From NCBI RefSeq assembly GCF_000568255.1, contig NZ_KK037166.1:6321360-6362081 (forward strand): a stretch of 40,722 nt of DNA, written 5' to 3'. The notes below the pieces were generated by a model. It saw only the letters and a program-made list of their open reading frames with translations, was not told the origin of the DNA and did no database searches. The stretch is from Kutzneria sp. 744 (GTDB taxonomy: Bacteria; Actinomycetota; Actinomycetes; Mycobacteriales; Pseudonocardiaceae). The stretch's first letter is position 1. Each line of letters opens with the position of its first letter. A program made the translations under genes and the position numbers. Of this stretch, positions 24,913 to 33,235 are shown piece by piece.

Positions 24913-25101
24913 TCAGGTGTTCAGGTTGCCCCTTGTCCCGCGCGACGGGTTCGTCCTAGATGGACGACTTGAACGGTTCAGACTCGCCCGCTTTGAGTGT
25001 AGCCGTCCGGGCGCGTAGCACTCGACGAAGTCGTCCAGATTCTGACGACGAAGAGGGTTCTGCTTGAGGGTGAAGTGTTGGTTGGTGCGCAGGTCTAGAC
25101 C
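24913..25101 (-). pseudogene. Remnant of a type I methylase (HsdM-like) C-terminus
   Basis: On the minus strand the reading LDLRTNQHFTLKQNPLRR, continuing NLDDFVECYAPGR, is the C-terminal signature of N6-adenine methylases of type I systems. Shortly after, in another frame and past a stop codon, come SEPFKS and then DEPVARDKGQPEHL, matching the usual ...FKSFTYDELVARDKANLDI ending. The stop and frameshift show decay. At its upstream end it is cut by the insertion sequence at 25102. It is not part of the intact hsdM further left, so an older type I system once stood here. Confidence 0.6.
25092..25101. repeat. Left copy of the 10-base direct repeat flanking the IS
   Basis: GGTCTAGACC occurs here and again at 26606-26615, on the two outer edges of the insertion sequence. 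Being a perfect palindrome, it is also an inverted repeat, so it could belong to the element's ends instead of being a target duplication. A 10-base duplication is within the range known for IS4-type elements. Confidence 0.6.
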
Positions 25102-25153
25102 CAAGGCCGTGAAGTTAAGGGTTGGGCGCGGATGTCCAGCCCGCTGAAAAGGG

Positions 25154-25213
25154 CAACGGAGTTCCTGCTAGAACGGTGTCGACCAAGATCACCAGACAGC
25201 AGAAACTCCGTTG
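25154..25213. repeat. Long inverted repeat over the transposase start
   Basis: CAACGGAGTTCCTGCT at 25154-25169 and AGCAGAAACTCCGTTG at 25198-25213 pair at 15 of 16 positions around a 28-base loop. The right arm contains the TTG start codon. A transcript entering from outside could fold and hide the start, a known way for insertion sequences to limit transposase made from neighbouring promoters. Confidence 0.65.
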
Positions 25214-26572
25214 GACACCCAGTCTTCCATCACCCGCGCGATCACCGTGGCCGGGGGCCGATACGCGCCCGGCCACCTCGGTGAACTCACCCAACACCTC
25301 CCGTTCGAGATGATCGACGAGGCCCTGACCGCCACCCGCACCACCCAACACCGCCTGCGGGACCTGCCCTCCCGGGTGGTGGTCTACCTGCTCCTGGCCG
25401 CCTGCCTGTTCCCCGAGGTCGGATACTCCGGTGTTTGGCGCAAGCTGACCGCCGCCCTGGACGGCCTGCCCACCGCCACCCCCACCGCCAGCGGACTGGC
25501 CACCGCCCGCCAGAGGGTCGGTGCCGCACCCCTGCGGTGGCTGTTCGACCTGCTCCGTGGCCCCGCCACCACCGGCCGAGCTCCCGGAACCCGCTGGCGC
25601 GGACTGCTGGTCTGCGCGATCGACGGCACCACCCTGACCGTGCCCGACAACCCCCGCATGCTCACCCGGTTCACCAAGCAGCGGGGCAACCACGGCGGCG
25701 CCGGCTACCCCCAGATCCGGCTGGTCGCGTTGCTCGCGTGTGGCACCCGCAGCGTGATCGACGCGGTGTTCGGCCCGACCACCATCGGCGAGACCACCTA
25801 CACACCACAGCTGCTGCGCAGCCTGCACGCCGGCATGATCCTGTTGGGCGACCGCAACTTCGGCGCCGCCGGCCTGCTCGCCCAGATCGCCACCACCGGC
25901 GCCGATCTGCTGGTACGCCTGAAAAACGGCCGCACGATGCCGATCCTGACCCGCTACCGAGACGGCTCCTACCTCTCAATCCTGGGCGGCCTGCGAGTGC
26001 GCGTCATCGAGTGCGAGATCACCATCGCCACCACCGCCGGCCGGCACACCGGGATCTACCGGCTGACCACCACCCTGCTCGACCCCCACGACTACCCGGC
26101 GGCCGAGTTGATCCGGCTCTACCACCAGCGATGGGAGATCGAAACCGCTTACCTGGAGCTGAAATCCACCATCCTGGGTGGCCGGGTGCTCCGCGCCCGC
26201 ACCCCGGTCGGCATCGAGCAGGAGATCTACGCCCTGCTCGTCACCTACCACCTGCTCCGCACCGCCATGGCCGACGCGACCAGCACCCGACCGGATACCG
26301 ATCCGGACCGGGCCAGCTTCACCATCGCCTATCAGACCTCCCGCGACCAGGTGATCCAGGCCGCGAACGTCATCGCCGGCACCGTCATCGACCTGGTCGG
26401 CACGATCGGCCGGCACGTCCTGGCCCACCTCATGCCGGTCCGACGGCTCCGGGTCTGCCCCCGCATCGTCAAACGCGCCATCTCCAAACACCAGGCCAGA
26501 GGACCCAATATCGACCGGACCAGCTATAAGGCCACCCTGAGCATCGACATCCTGACACCGGCAGACGCTTGA
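25211..26572 (+). CDS. IS4-family transposase (DDE)
   Basis: A 453-residue transposase. The catalytic triad is visible: Asp138 in CAIDGTTLTVPD, Asp214 in LLGDRNFGAAG and Glu311. The last lies in the IS4 signature Y-x2-R-x3-E-x6-K (Tyr304, Arg307, Glu311, Lys318 in YHQRWEIETAYLELK). An N-terminal DUF4372-like region precedes the core. The frame begins at a TTG just after a TAG stop 40 bases upstream, and no ATG or GTG lies between, so TTG is the only usual start; no clear ribosome site precedes it. No frameshift or stop interrupts it, so the element may still move. Confidence 0.93.
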   Translation: MDTQSSITRAITVAGGRYAPGHLGELTQHLPFEMIDEALTATRTTQHRLRDLPSRVVVYLLLAACLFPEVGYSGVWRKLTAALDGLPTATPTASGLATARQRVGAAPLRWLFDLLRGPATTGRAPGTRWRGLLVCAIDGTTLTVPDNPRMLTRFTKQRGNHGGAGYPQIRLVALLACGTRSVIDAVFGPTTIGETTYTPQLLRSLHAGMILLGDRNFGAAGLLAQIATTGADLLVRLKNGRTMPILTRYRDGSYLSILGGLRVRVIECEITIATTAGRHTGIYRLTTTLLDPHDYPAAELIRLYHQRWEIETAYLELKSTILGGRVLRARTPVGIEQEIYALLVTYHLLRTAMADATSTRPDTDPDRASFTIAYQTSRDQVIQAANVIAGTVIDLVGTIGRHVLAHLMPVRRLRVCPRIVKRAISKHQARGPNIDRTSYKATLSIDILTPADA

Positions 26573-26605
26573 CGATCACCACAACCGCCTAACTACACGG
26601 CCTTG

Positions 26606-26615
26606 GGTCTAGACC
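26606..26615. repeat. Right copy of the 10-base direct repeat flanking the IS
   Basis: This is identical to 25092-25101. Joining the outer flanks through one copy gives a minus-strand frame that runs into the HsdM-like reading, which agrees with a simple insertion into that remnant. Confidence 0.6.
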
Positions 26616-26736
26616 CTGAGCGGCATGCCATACGTGCTGAAGAGGCAGCGCTCGCCGAGCGACTTCGGTGGCGCGCAGGGTGTCACTGTCCGGGCGGTAG
26701 CGGTCCTCCGCAGCAGATCACGCGGCGATCACATGT

Positions 26737-26765
26737 CAAGATCAACTTCGACGTAGGTGATCTTG
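26737..26765 (-). terminator. Probable terminator of tRNA-Lys
   Basis: CAAGATCA at 26737-26744 and TGATCTTG at 26758-26765 form a perfect 8-base-pair hairpin with a 13-base loop, 26 bases past the 3' end of the tRNA on the minus strand. No T-run follows. Confidence 0.5.
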
Positions 26766-26791
26766 GTTGGTGGAAACATGCAGGTCAGTTG

Positions 26792-26864
26792 TGGGCCGCC
26801 TGGGGCTCGAACCCAGAACCTACGGATTAAAAGTCCGCAGCTCTACCAATTGAGCTAACGGCCC
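26792..26864 (-). tRNA. tRNA-Lys (anticodon TTT)
   Basis: A 73-base cloverleaf on the minus strand. The acceptor arm is GGGCCGT/GCGGCCC with one G-T pair. The D arm is GCTC-AATTGGTA-GAGC, the anticodon stem GCGGA/TCCGT with loop CTTTTAA (anticodon at 26829-26831), and the T arm CTGGG-TTCGAGC-CCCAG. No CCA is encoded. Its 3' end faces the defence island, the usual orientation when an element has integrated into a tRNA gene, but I found no second copy of the 3' end in this window. Confidence 0.97.
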
Positions 26865-27045
26865 GTGGGCCACACGATAGCGCCTCCGGCCGGGGCTCGC
26901 CGCCGCATTGGGCTGTCGGGCTGGACACAGTGCGTCACAGGCGGGTGATCAGCGGCGATGGCGAGGGATGCTACGTTGGGTAGTCAATCGATAGCGGAGG
27001 GTGTGTGCGTTGTCCTTCTGGCCCGGGCGGATCATCCTGGACCTG

Positions 27046-27059
27046 CGTGCATATGCACG
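27046..27059. promoter_or_regulatory. 14-base perfect palindrome upstream of the LAL regulator
   Basis: CGTGCATATGCACG is a perfect palindrome about 85 bases before the start of the large LuxR-type regulator. It is a likely operator for a dimeric repressor or for autoregulation. The rest of 26865-27144 holds no gene that I can support. Confidence 0.45.
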
Positions 27060-27144
27060 GTCATGGGCGGCCGGGTATCCAGCCGGCGGGGGAGGGCTCT
27101 TGACTGGCTGAGGGGGAACGGACCGGCGCGGACGGAGGTTGGCG

Positions 27145-29805
27145 GTGGACCACCTCGAGAGGCGCCCGCTGGTGGGGAGGGCGGCGGAGCTGGCGCGGCT
27201 GGAGGAGGTGGCGGCGCAGGCGAAGACGGCGTTCCGGCTGGTGGAAGTGGTGGGGGAGCCGGGCACGGGCAAGACGAGGCTGCTGGGGGAGTTCACGAGC
27301 AAGCGCCTGGTGCTGAAGGGCCGGGCGGTGGAGCAGGAGCGGGAGGCGCCGTTCGCGCCGCTGGTGGATGCCCTGGTGGACCGGGTGGACGCGGGGCTGG
27401 CGAGCAGGCTGAGCGAGGCGGAGACGCAGCTGCTGGCGTCGGCGTTTCCGGTGCTGGAGGGAACGGCGCAGGAGGCGGTGGTGAAGCCCCGCCTGTACCG
27501 GGCGATGAGGTCGCTGCTGAGGGAGCTGGCGCCGGCGACGGTGGTGCTGGACGACGTGCACTGGGCGGACGAGGCGACGATCGAGCTGGTGGACTACCTG
27601 GTGCGCCACCCGCTGCCGGCGCCGATGCTGCTGGTGCTGGCCTACCGGCCGCACCAGGTGTCGTTCCGGCTGTCGAGGGCGCTGGCCGACCAGGCGGTGA
27701 AGATCGAGCTGGGCCCGCTGTCGAAGGCGGACGTGGACCAGCTGCTGGGGCCGACGGTGAGCCCGCACGCGAGGAATCGCCTGTACGAGGAGAGCGGCGG
27801 GAACCCGTTCTACCTGGACACCCTGGCCCGGGAGCTGCCGGAGTCGGCGAGGGCGACGCTGGCGGGGGAGCTGGCGGGCCTGGGCACGACCGAGGCGCTG
27901 GTGGCGAAGGCGGCGGCGGTGGCGGGCGAGAGCTTCGAGCCGTCGGTGATCGCGCACGTGGCTGAGGTGTCGGAACAGGCTGTGCTGCAAGCGTTCGACG
28001 ACCTGGTGGCCCGGGACGTGCTGCGAGAGGTGGAGGGCTCGGGGCGGTTCAGGTTCCGGCACGGAGTACTCCGCCAGGTGGCCTACGACGGGGCGGCGGC
28101 GGGCTGGCGGCACGGGGCCCACACGCGCATCGCGGCGTATCTGGCGAAGGTGGGGGCGCCGGCCACACGGAGGGCGGAACACGTTGTCCGCTCGGCGAAG
28201 TACGGCGACGTGGAGGCGAAGGACACGCTCGTCACGGCGGCGAGGGCGATCGCCACGAACCAGCCGGCGAAGGCGGCCAGCTGGTACGAGGCGGCGAGGC
28301 AGCTGGCGACCGAGGACGACGTGGACATCCGCACGGAGCTGGCCTTCTGTCACGGCGTGAGCGGCCGGATCATGCCGGCGCTGGAGATGTTCGGGGCCGC
28401 GCTGAAGACGATGCCGGAGGACCACGAGAGCCGGGCCCCGGCGGCGGCCTTCGCGGCGCTGCTGGCGCACCTGCGCGGCGAGCACGACTGGGCCCGGCTG
28501 CTGCTGACCTCGGAGCTGAACCGCCAGCCGGAGGCGCCGCCGCTGCGGCTGCAACTGGTGCTGGACGCGGCGATGAAGGGCGAGGCCCGCACGGCGAAGC
28601 CGTTCCTGGACGCGGCGCCGGACGACGACCGCAACCGCTGGACGGTGCCCTTCGCGGCGCTGAACGCGTACGTGAAAACGGTGGAGGGCAACCGTTTCGA
28701 CGCGGTCAAGGCGGTCAACGACGCGGCGCGCATGGTGGACGCCAGTGACGATGACGAGTTCCTGACCTGGCTGCCGGCGATCCACATGCTGTCCTGGGCG
28801 GAGGTGCTGATCGGTCAGCACCGGCTGGCGCTGCGCCACTTCACGAAGGCGGTGGACCTGGCCCGGGACAACGGCCACCTCTACTTCCTGCCGCAGCTGC
28901 TGCACGGCCTGTCCTTCGCCTACGTCGTCGCCGGCCGCACCGCGGACGGCCTCGCCGCGGTGGAGGAGGCGCTGGAGTCGATGCACCCGCAGGCCGGGAT
29001 CCGGGGCGCGCTGCTCGGGGTGTGGTGCCAGCTGCAGAGCTGGCGCGGCCAGCACGCGACGGCGGTCCGCGCCGGCAGGCGGGCGATCGCGGCGATCGGC
29101 GACGCCCATCCGCCGCTGGCCTCGCTGGCCCGCAACCAGCTGCTGCTGGCCCAGGTGCACGCCGGCAACCACGCCAAGGCGGTCGAGGAGATCCGCGAGC
29201 ACCTGCCGAAGATCGACCCGTACACCCGGCTGGCCAGCTGCTGCCTGCTGGCCAAGGCCGACACGGCCCACGCCAAGCACTGGGCCGAGGAGGCCGACCG
29301 CCTGGCCGACGGCCGCCTCGACGTGGACGTCGTCTTCCGCGACATGGCGGCGGCGTACGCCGACAACGACGCCGACAAGGCCCTCAACGCCGCCGCGGCG
29401 GCGGAGCGGATCGGCATGCCGCTGTGGGAGGCCACGGCCCGCCTGCACGCCGGCACATGCCTGGCCCGTGACGGCCGCCGCGACGAGGCGCTCAGAGAAC
29501 TGCAGGCGGCAGCGGCCATGTTCAACGTCTGCGAGGCGTCGGAGCTGCACGCCACGGCGGTGCGGGAACAGCGCAGGCTCGGCGTCCGCGTCCCGCACAC
29601 GGGCGCGCTCGCCAACACCCTGTCGCCCCGGGAACTGGATGTCGCGGAGCTGGTCTGCGCCGGCAGCACCAACCAGCAGATCGCCGAGAAGCTCGTGCTC
29701 AGCGTGCGGACGGTGGAGACGCACCTGACGCACATCTTCGCCAAGCTCGGCGTCACCAACCGGGCTGGCGTGGCCCGGGTGCTGGCCAGCCAGAACGAGG
29801 ATTGA
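27145..29805 (+). CDS. Large LuxR-family (LAL) ATP-binding transcription regulator
   Basis: An 886-residue regulator. The GTG at 27145 was chosen because GGAGG is 6 bases upstream; the TTG at 27139 touches that site. Residues 1-270 are an AAA/STAND ATPase with Walker A GEPGTGKT at 37-44 and Walker B VVLDD at 133-137 in LDDVHWAD. A long TPR-like helical middle follows (about 300-800). The last 65 residues are a LuxR helix-turn-helix (LSPRELDVAELVCAGSTNQQ, then SVRTVETHLTHIFAKLGV). Such proteins are pathway activators that bind ATP and an effector. The hydrolase gene follows 59 bases later, but whether it is a target is unknown. Confidence 0.93.
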   Translation: MDHLERRPLVGRAAELARLEEVAAQAKTAFRLVEVVGEPGTGKTRLLGEFTSKRLVLKGRAVEQEREAPFAPLVDALVDRVDAGLASRLSEAETQLLASAFPVLEGTAQEAVVKPRLYRAMRSLLRELAPATVVLDDVHWADEATIELVDYLVRHPLPAPMLLVLAYRPHQVSFRLSRALADQAVKIELGPLSKADVDQLLGPTVSPHARNRLYEESGGNPFYLDTLARELPESARATLAGELAGLGTTEALVAKAAAVAGESFEPSVIAHVAEVSEQAVLQAFDDLVARDVLREVEGSGRFRFRHGVLRQVAYDGAAAGWRHGAHTRIAAYLAKVGAPATRRAEHVVRSAKYGDVEAKDTLVTAARAIATNQPAKAASWYEAARQLATEDDVDIRTELAFCHGVSGRIMPALEMFGAALKTMPEDHESRAPAAAFAALLAHLRGEHDWARLLLTSELNRQPEAPPLRLQLVLDAAMKGEARTAKPFLDAAPDDDRNRWTVPFAALNAYVKTVEGNRFDAVKAVNDAARMVDASDDDEFLTWLPAIHMLSWAEVLIGQHRLALRHFTKAVDLARDNGHLYFLPQLLHGLSFAYVVAGRTADGLAAVEEALESMHPQAGIRGALLGVWCQLQSWRGQHATAVRAGRRAIAAIGDAHPPLASLARNQLLLAQVHAGNHAKAVEEIREHLPKIDPYTRLASCCLLAKADTAHAKHWAEEADRLADGRLDVDVVFRDMAAAYADNDADKALNAAAAAERIGMPLWEATARLHAGTCLARDGRRDEALRELQAAAAMFNVCEASELHATAVREQRRLGVRVPHTGALANTLSPRELDVAELVCAGSTNQQIAEKLVLSVRTVETHLTHIFAKLGVTNRAGVARVLASQNED

Positions 29806-29864
29806 ACTCCTGGCCTCGCTCAGCGGTATCTACCGGCAGGAACGAGGCGAGAAGGAGGTGGGCG

Positions 29865-30719
29865 GTGCGCAACGCAGATCCCGATCCCGGCTCGCTGGCC
29901 GACGACCCGGGAGCCGTGCTCTGGCTGGGCTCACCGGACCAACCCCGCGTGCTGCTGCTGCACGACATGGCGATGACCGGCTCGACCAGCTGGCTCGGCC
30001 AGCTGCAGCTGGCCGACGACATGTGCCTCGGCATCGTGGACCGCCCCGGCTACGCCATCACCGACCGGGCCTCGAACGCCGGCTGGACGGCGGACGCCCG
30101 CATGCTGCTGGACCTCCTCGACGACAACGGCCCCGCGCATCTGGTCGCGCACGGCTGCTCGGCCGCCGGCGCGCTGCTGGCGGCGCAGCTGGCGCCGACG
30201 CTGGTGTCCTCGATCGTCCTGGTGGAGCCGCCCTTGTTCCAACTGGTCGAAGGGAGCTCGCTGGTCGAGGACCTGGCCGGCAAGTTCGTCGAGTTGTACG
30301 ACCAGGGCTGCCTGTTGGCGGGCGCGGAGTTCCTGCGGGAGTACCAGTTGACGCTGGGATATCTGGAGCCGCCGCCCTGGGACGTGCCGGAGCGCTGCGC
30401 CGAGGCGGCCCGCAAGGAGACGCCGGCCTGCCAGGCCCCGCTGGACCTGGAGGCGATCGCCGCGCTGCAGACGATGATGACGGTGGTGGTCGGCGGCCGG
30501 GAGGGGCCCGAGCACGACCCGGGCGAGCGCACGGTGTTCGGCGGCGCGCTGTGGAAGACGGCGGAAGCGCTGGTGGAGGCGGCGGACGGCTGGCTGGTGC
30601 CGATCGAGCCGGCCGGTCACGTGGTGCAGCGCTGCACGGGCCTGTTCAACGGGGTGCTCCGGCGGCATCTGGACACGTGGTGGAGCACCGAGGACCACAG
30701 CCACGCCGCCGCCGGGTAG
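29865..30719 (+). CDS. Alpha/beta hydrolase-fold protein
   Basis: A 284-residue protein. The GTG at 29865 follows GAAGGAGGTGGGCG; the frame is open 21 codons further but has no ribosome site there. PRVLLLHDMAMTGSTSWLGQL is the oxyanion-loop region after the first strand, and LVAHGCSAAGALLA the nucleophile elbow with Ser99. The elbow reads G-C-S-A-A instead of G-x-S-x-G, an unusual variant. EPAGHVVQR gives a late His252 that suits the triad. It may hydrolyse an ester, amide or lactone; the substrate is unknown. It follows the LAL regulator at short distance and may be under its control. Confidence 0.8.
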   Translation: MRNADPDPGSLADDPGAVLWLGSPDQPRVLLLHDMAMTGSTSWLGQLQLADDMCLGIVDRPGYAITDRASNAGWTADARMLLDLLDDNGPAHLVAHGCSAAGALLAAQLAPTLVSSIVLVEPPLFQLVEGSSLVEDLAGKFVELYDQGCLLAGAEFLREYQLTLGYLEPPPWDVPERCAEAARKETPACQAPLDLEAIAALQTMMTVVVGGREGPEHDPGERTVFGGALWKTAEALVEAADGWLVPIEPAGHVVQRCTGLFNGVLRRHLDTWWSTEDHSHAAAG

Positions 30720-30809
30720 GCGAGGCCAGCTCAACCGAAGATCGGGAATTCGCTAGTCTCCTCGCGTCCGGTCAGTCGTGGCCGGGATCCCTTGCGAGGC
30801 TGGAGATAG

Positions 30810-32498
30810 GTGAACCGGGTCGTCATCGTGTCCGCCAGCGTCGGCGCCGGCCATGACGGCGCGGCGCGGGAACTCGCGCGCCGGTTGGCCGAACACGGCC
30901 ACAGGGTGGACATCCACGACTATCTGGACCTGTTGCCGGGCTCGATGGGACGAGCGTTGGGCGCGGCCTACCTGCGCCAGCTGCTGGCCGTGCCGCGCAG
31001 CTGGGACGTCCTGCTCAAGGTTCTGCAACGGTCACGCCTGTTCGCCAAGCTGATCTGCCTGCTGTTCAGCGTGACCAGCCGGCCGCTACGCCGAGTGGTG
31101 GCCGGGGCCGATCTCGTGGTGTCCACGCATCCCTTGCCCAGCCAGACGTTGAGCCGTTTGCGGTACAAGGGTCGCGTGACCGTTCCGGTCGTGACGTACC
31201 TGACCGACATGTCCGTGCACCGCCTCTGGGTGGCTCCGCACGTGGATCTGCACATCGCGTTGCACGAGGTCGCCGCCGAGCAGGCCCGCCAGCTGGGCGC
31301 CAAGCGCATCGTCGTCACGGGCCCGGCGGTCGGCCCCGCGTTCCGGCCGGCCGCGAGCAACGCGGAACGCCTGCGGGCACGGCAGAAGTTCGGGCTGCCG
31401 GCCGAGGGTCGGCTGGCGCTGGTCGCCGCCGGGTCCTGGGGTGTGGGCGACATTGCCGACACGGCAAGGGAAATCGCCGCGACCGGGGCCGCGACGCCGG
31501 TGGTGCTGTGCGGTCAGAACGAGTCGCTGCGCCGCGAGCTGGCCGACGGCATCGCGCTGGGCTGGATCGACGACATGCCGACGCTGATGCGTGCCTGCGA
31601 CATCGTGGTGCAGAATGCCGGCGGCCTCAGCTCCCTGGAGGCGCTGGCCACCGGGCTGCCGGTGATCACCTACCGCTGCCTGGCCGGCCACGGCCGCACC
31701 AATGCCGCTGCGCTGGACGAAGCCGGCCTGGTGCGCTGGATCCGTGACGAGAACGACCTCGCGCGGGCGCTGACCACCAGGCCGACCGAGGCGGCGTTGT
31801 CGGCGACCTGCCCGAGCGTGGTGCTGGACGCGGAGATGGGCCACCGGGAGCCGGCCCGCCGCCGGCGCCGGCGGCTCGCGCTGGCCGCCGCGTCCACGGT
31901 GGCGGTGCTGTGGCTGGCCACGGTGGGCGTCAGCCTGGCCGTGGCCGGCGGCTTCCAGTCGATCGGGCCGGCCAGCCGCCGCGGCGGCGCGGTCTATGTC
32001 CTGGTCGCCGTGGACAGCACAAAACCGATGTCGAAGCAGACCATTCACAAGCTGGCCGTCGCCCACGGCGCAGCGGCCGTGAGCACGACCGTGCTGCGCA
32101 CCCAGCCGGAAACCGTGCGGGCATTGGCCAAGGCCGGCGTGACGATCGTCAACGCGGCCGACGGAGCCCCTTACGAGACCGGCGTCTTCACCGGCCGCGG
32201 CTCGATCGGGCAGGTGGCCACGGGCATCGCCGCGGTCACCGGGCGGTCGCCGCGGCTGATGGTCAGCAACGGCGAGCTGGACGCCGTCGACCTGGGAATC
32301 GTTGCCATGCACCGGGAACGCATCATCGTGCCGGCCGCGACGGTGCACTGCGGGGCGGCGATGGGGCACGGCATGCGGGGGGTGATCCTGGTCGAGTCGA
32401 CCGGCGACTGCGACCTCGGAGCCACCCTGGACGCGCTGGCCGCCTTGGCACACCGGCATTCGGTGCGGCAGGCGTCGATCGAGGAGCTGTCGGCATGA
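30810..32498 (+). CDS. GT28-like glycosyltransferase with membrane helix and extra C-terminal domain
   Basis: A 562-residue protein, GTG start with GGAG 6 bases before it. Residues 1-345 resemble the MurG/diacylglycerol glucosyltransferase fold: VVIVSASVGAGHDGAAREL at the N-terminus (sugar-acceptor loop) and VQNAGGLSSLEALATGLPVI (nucleotide-sugar loop). A basic patch and a hydrophobic helix follow (about 355-376). About 185 residues of an alpha/beta-looking domain complete it, which I do not recognise and which ends SVRQASIEELSA. The glycosyltransferase part fits glycolipid or cell-wall synthesis. Its stop overlaps the deacetylase start (ATGA), so the two act together. Confidence 0.75.
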   Translation: MNRVVIVSASVGAGHDGAARELARRLAEHGHRVDIHDYLDLLPGSMGRALGAAYLRQLLAVPRSWDVLLKVLQRSRLFAKLICLLFSVTSRPLRRVVAGADLVVSTHPLPSQTLSRLRYKGRVTVPVVTYLTDMSVHRLWVAPHVDLHIALHEVAAEQARQLGAKRIVVTGPAVGPAFRPAASNAERLRARQKFGLPAEGRLALVAAGSWGVGDIADTAREIAATGAATPVVLCGQNESLRRELADGIALGWIDDMPTLMRACDIVVQNAGGLSSLEALATGLPVITYRCLAGHGRTNAAALDEAGLVRWIRDENDLARALTTRPTEAALSATCPSVVLDAEMGHREPARRRRRRLALAAASTVAVLWLATVGVSLAVAGGFQSIGPASRRGGAVYVLVAVDSTKPMSKQTIHKLAVAHGAAAVSTTVLRTQPETVRALAKAGVTIVNAADGAPYETGVFTGRGSIGQVATGIAAVTGRSPRLMVSNGELDAVDLGIVAMHRERIIVPAATVHCGAAMGHGMRGVILVESTGDCDLGATLDALAALAHRHSVRQASIEELSA

Positions 32499-33205
32499 TC
32501 CGTCCCGTGCTGGCCGGCGCGACCGCCGCGCTCCTGGCGCACGCGCTGCCCTCAGCCCTGGCGTCCGCTCCGTTGCGGCAACGGATCGCGCCGCGGCTCA
32601 GCGGTGTCGGTGAGCAGACACGGGTGGCTCTCACCATCGACGACGGCCCGCATCCCGTTGCCACGCCACGGTTTCTTGACGTGTTGGCCCGGCAGAACGT
32701 GCACGCCACGTTTTTCCTGCTCGGCCAGGAGCTGGTGCGCAACCCGACGCTGGGCAAGGAGATCGTCGCCGCCGGGCACGAGATCGCCGTGCACGGGTGG
32801 GAACATCGGATGTTGGTGCTGCGCGGGCCGTTGGGCACCCGCGACGACATCACCCGCGCCTACGAGTACATCGGCGAGGTCACGGGTGTGGTCCCGCGCT
32901 GGTACCGGCCGCCGTACGGGGTGCTGTCCACCACCGCCGCGCTGACCGCCCGCAAACTGGGCCTGACGCCGGTGCTGTGGACGTCCTGGGGCCGGGACTG
33001 GGAGAAAAGCGCCAACCCCGACTCCGTCTACGCCACCGTGGCCAAGAGCCTGCGCGGCGGCGGAACCGTCCTGCTGCACGACTCCGACTGCACTTCCGTG
33101 CCGGGTTCGTGGGCGGCGACCCTGGGCGCGTTGCCGCGCATCCTCGCCGAGTGCGACCATCGGGGCCTGAAGGTCGGGCCGCTGCGGTCACACCAGGTGA
33201 GCTGA
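32495..33205 (+). CDS. Polysaccharide deacetylase (NodB-type)
   Basis: A 236-residue protein of carbohydrate esterase family 4. VALTIDDGPH (Asp49-Asp50) is motif 1, HGWEHRM (His100, His104) the metal-binding motif 2, and RPPYG motif 3, with a late LLHDSD for motif 5. The N-terminus (PVLAGATAALLAHALPSALA) is weakly hydrophobic and may be a signal or membrane anchor. It probably removes acetyl groups from an N-acetylated cell-envelope sugar, made or modified with the overlapping glycosyltransferase. Confidence 0.87.
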   Translation: MIRPVLAGATAALLAHALPSALASAPLRQRIAPRLSGVGEQTRVALTIDDGPHPVATPRFLDVLARQNVHATFFLLGQELVRNPTLGKEIVAAGHEIAVHGWEHRMLVLRGPLGTRDDITRAYEYIGEVTGVVPRWYRPPYGVLSTTAALTARKLGLTPVLWTSWGRDWEKSANPDSVYATVAKSLRGGGTVLLHDSDCTSVPGSWAATLGALPRILAECDHRGLKVGPLRSHQVS

Positions 33206-33235
33206 GGACGCCCGAAACCGGGGGGTCACCGAGCG

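Larger units (their letters stand above)
25102..26605 (+). mobile_element. IS4-family insertion sequence, apparently intact
   Basis: The 1504-base element has terminal inverted repeats beginning CAAGGCCGTG(A/T)AGTTA (15 of 16 identical) at 25102 and, in reverse, at 26605. The palindrome GGTCTAGACC lies directly outside both ends and looks like a 10-base target duplication. One transposase gene fills it. A strong hairpin precedes the gene. It sits in the HsdM-like remnant, between the defence operon and tRNA-Lys. Confidence 0.85.

Noticed and set aside
27061-29733. An 890-codon minus-strand frame opposite the LAL regulator
   Set aside because: Arg/Gln-rich with no domain; the plus strand encodes clear Walker motifs and a LuxR HTH.
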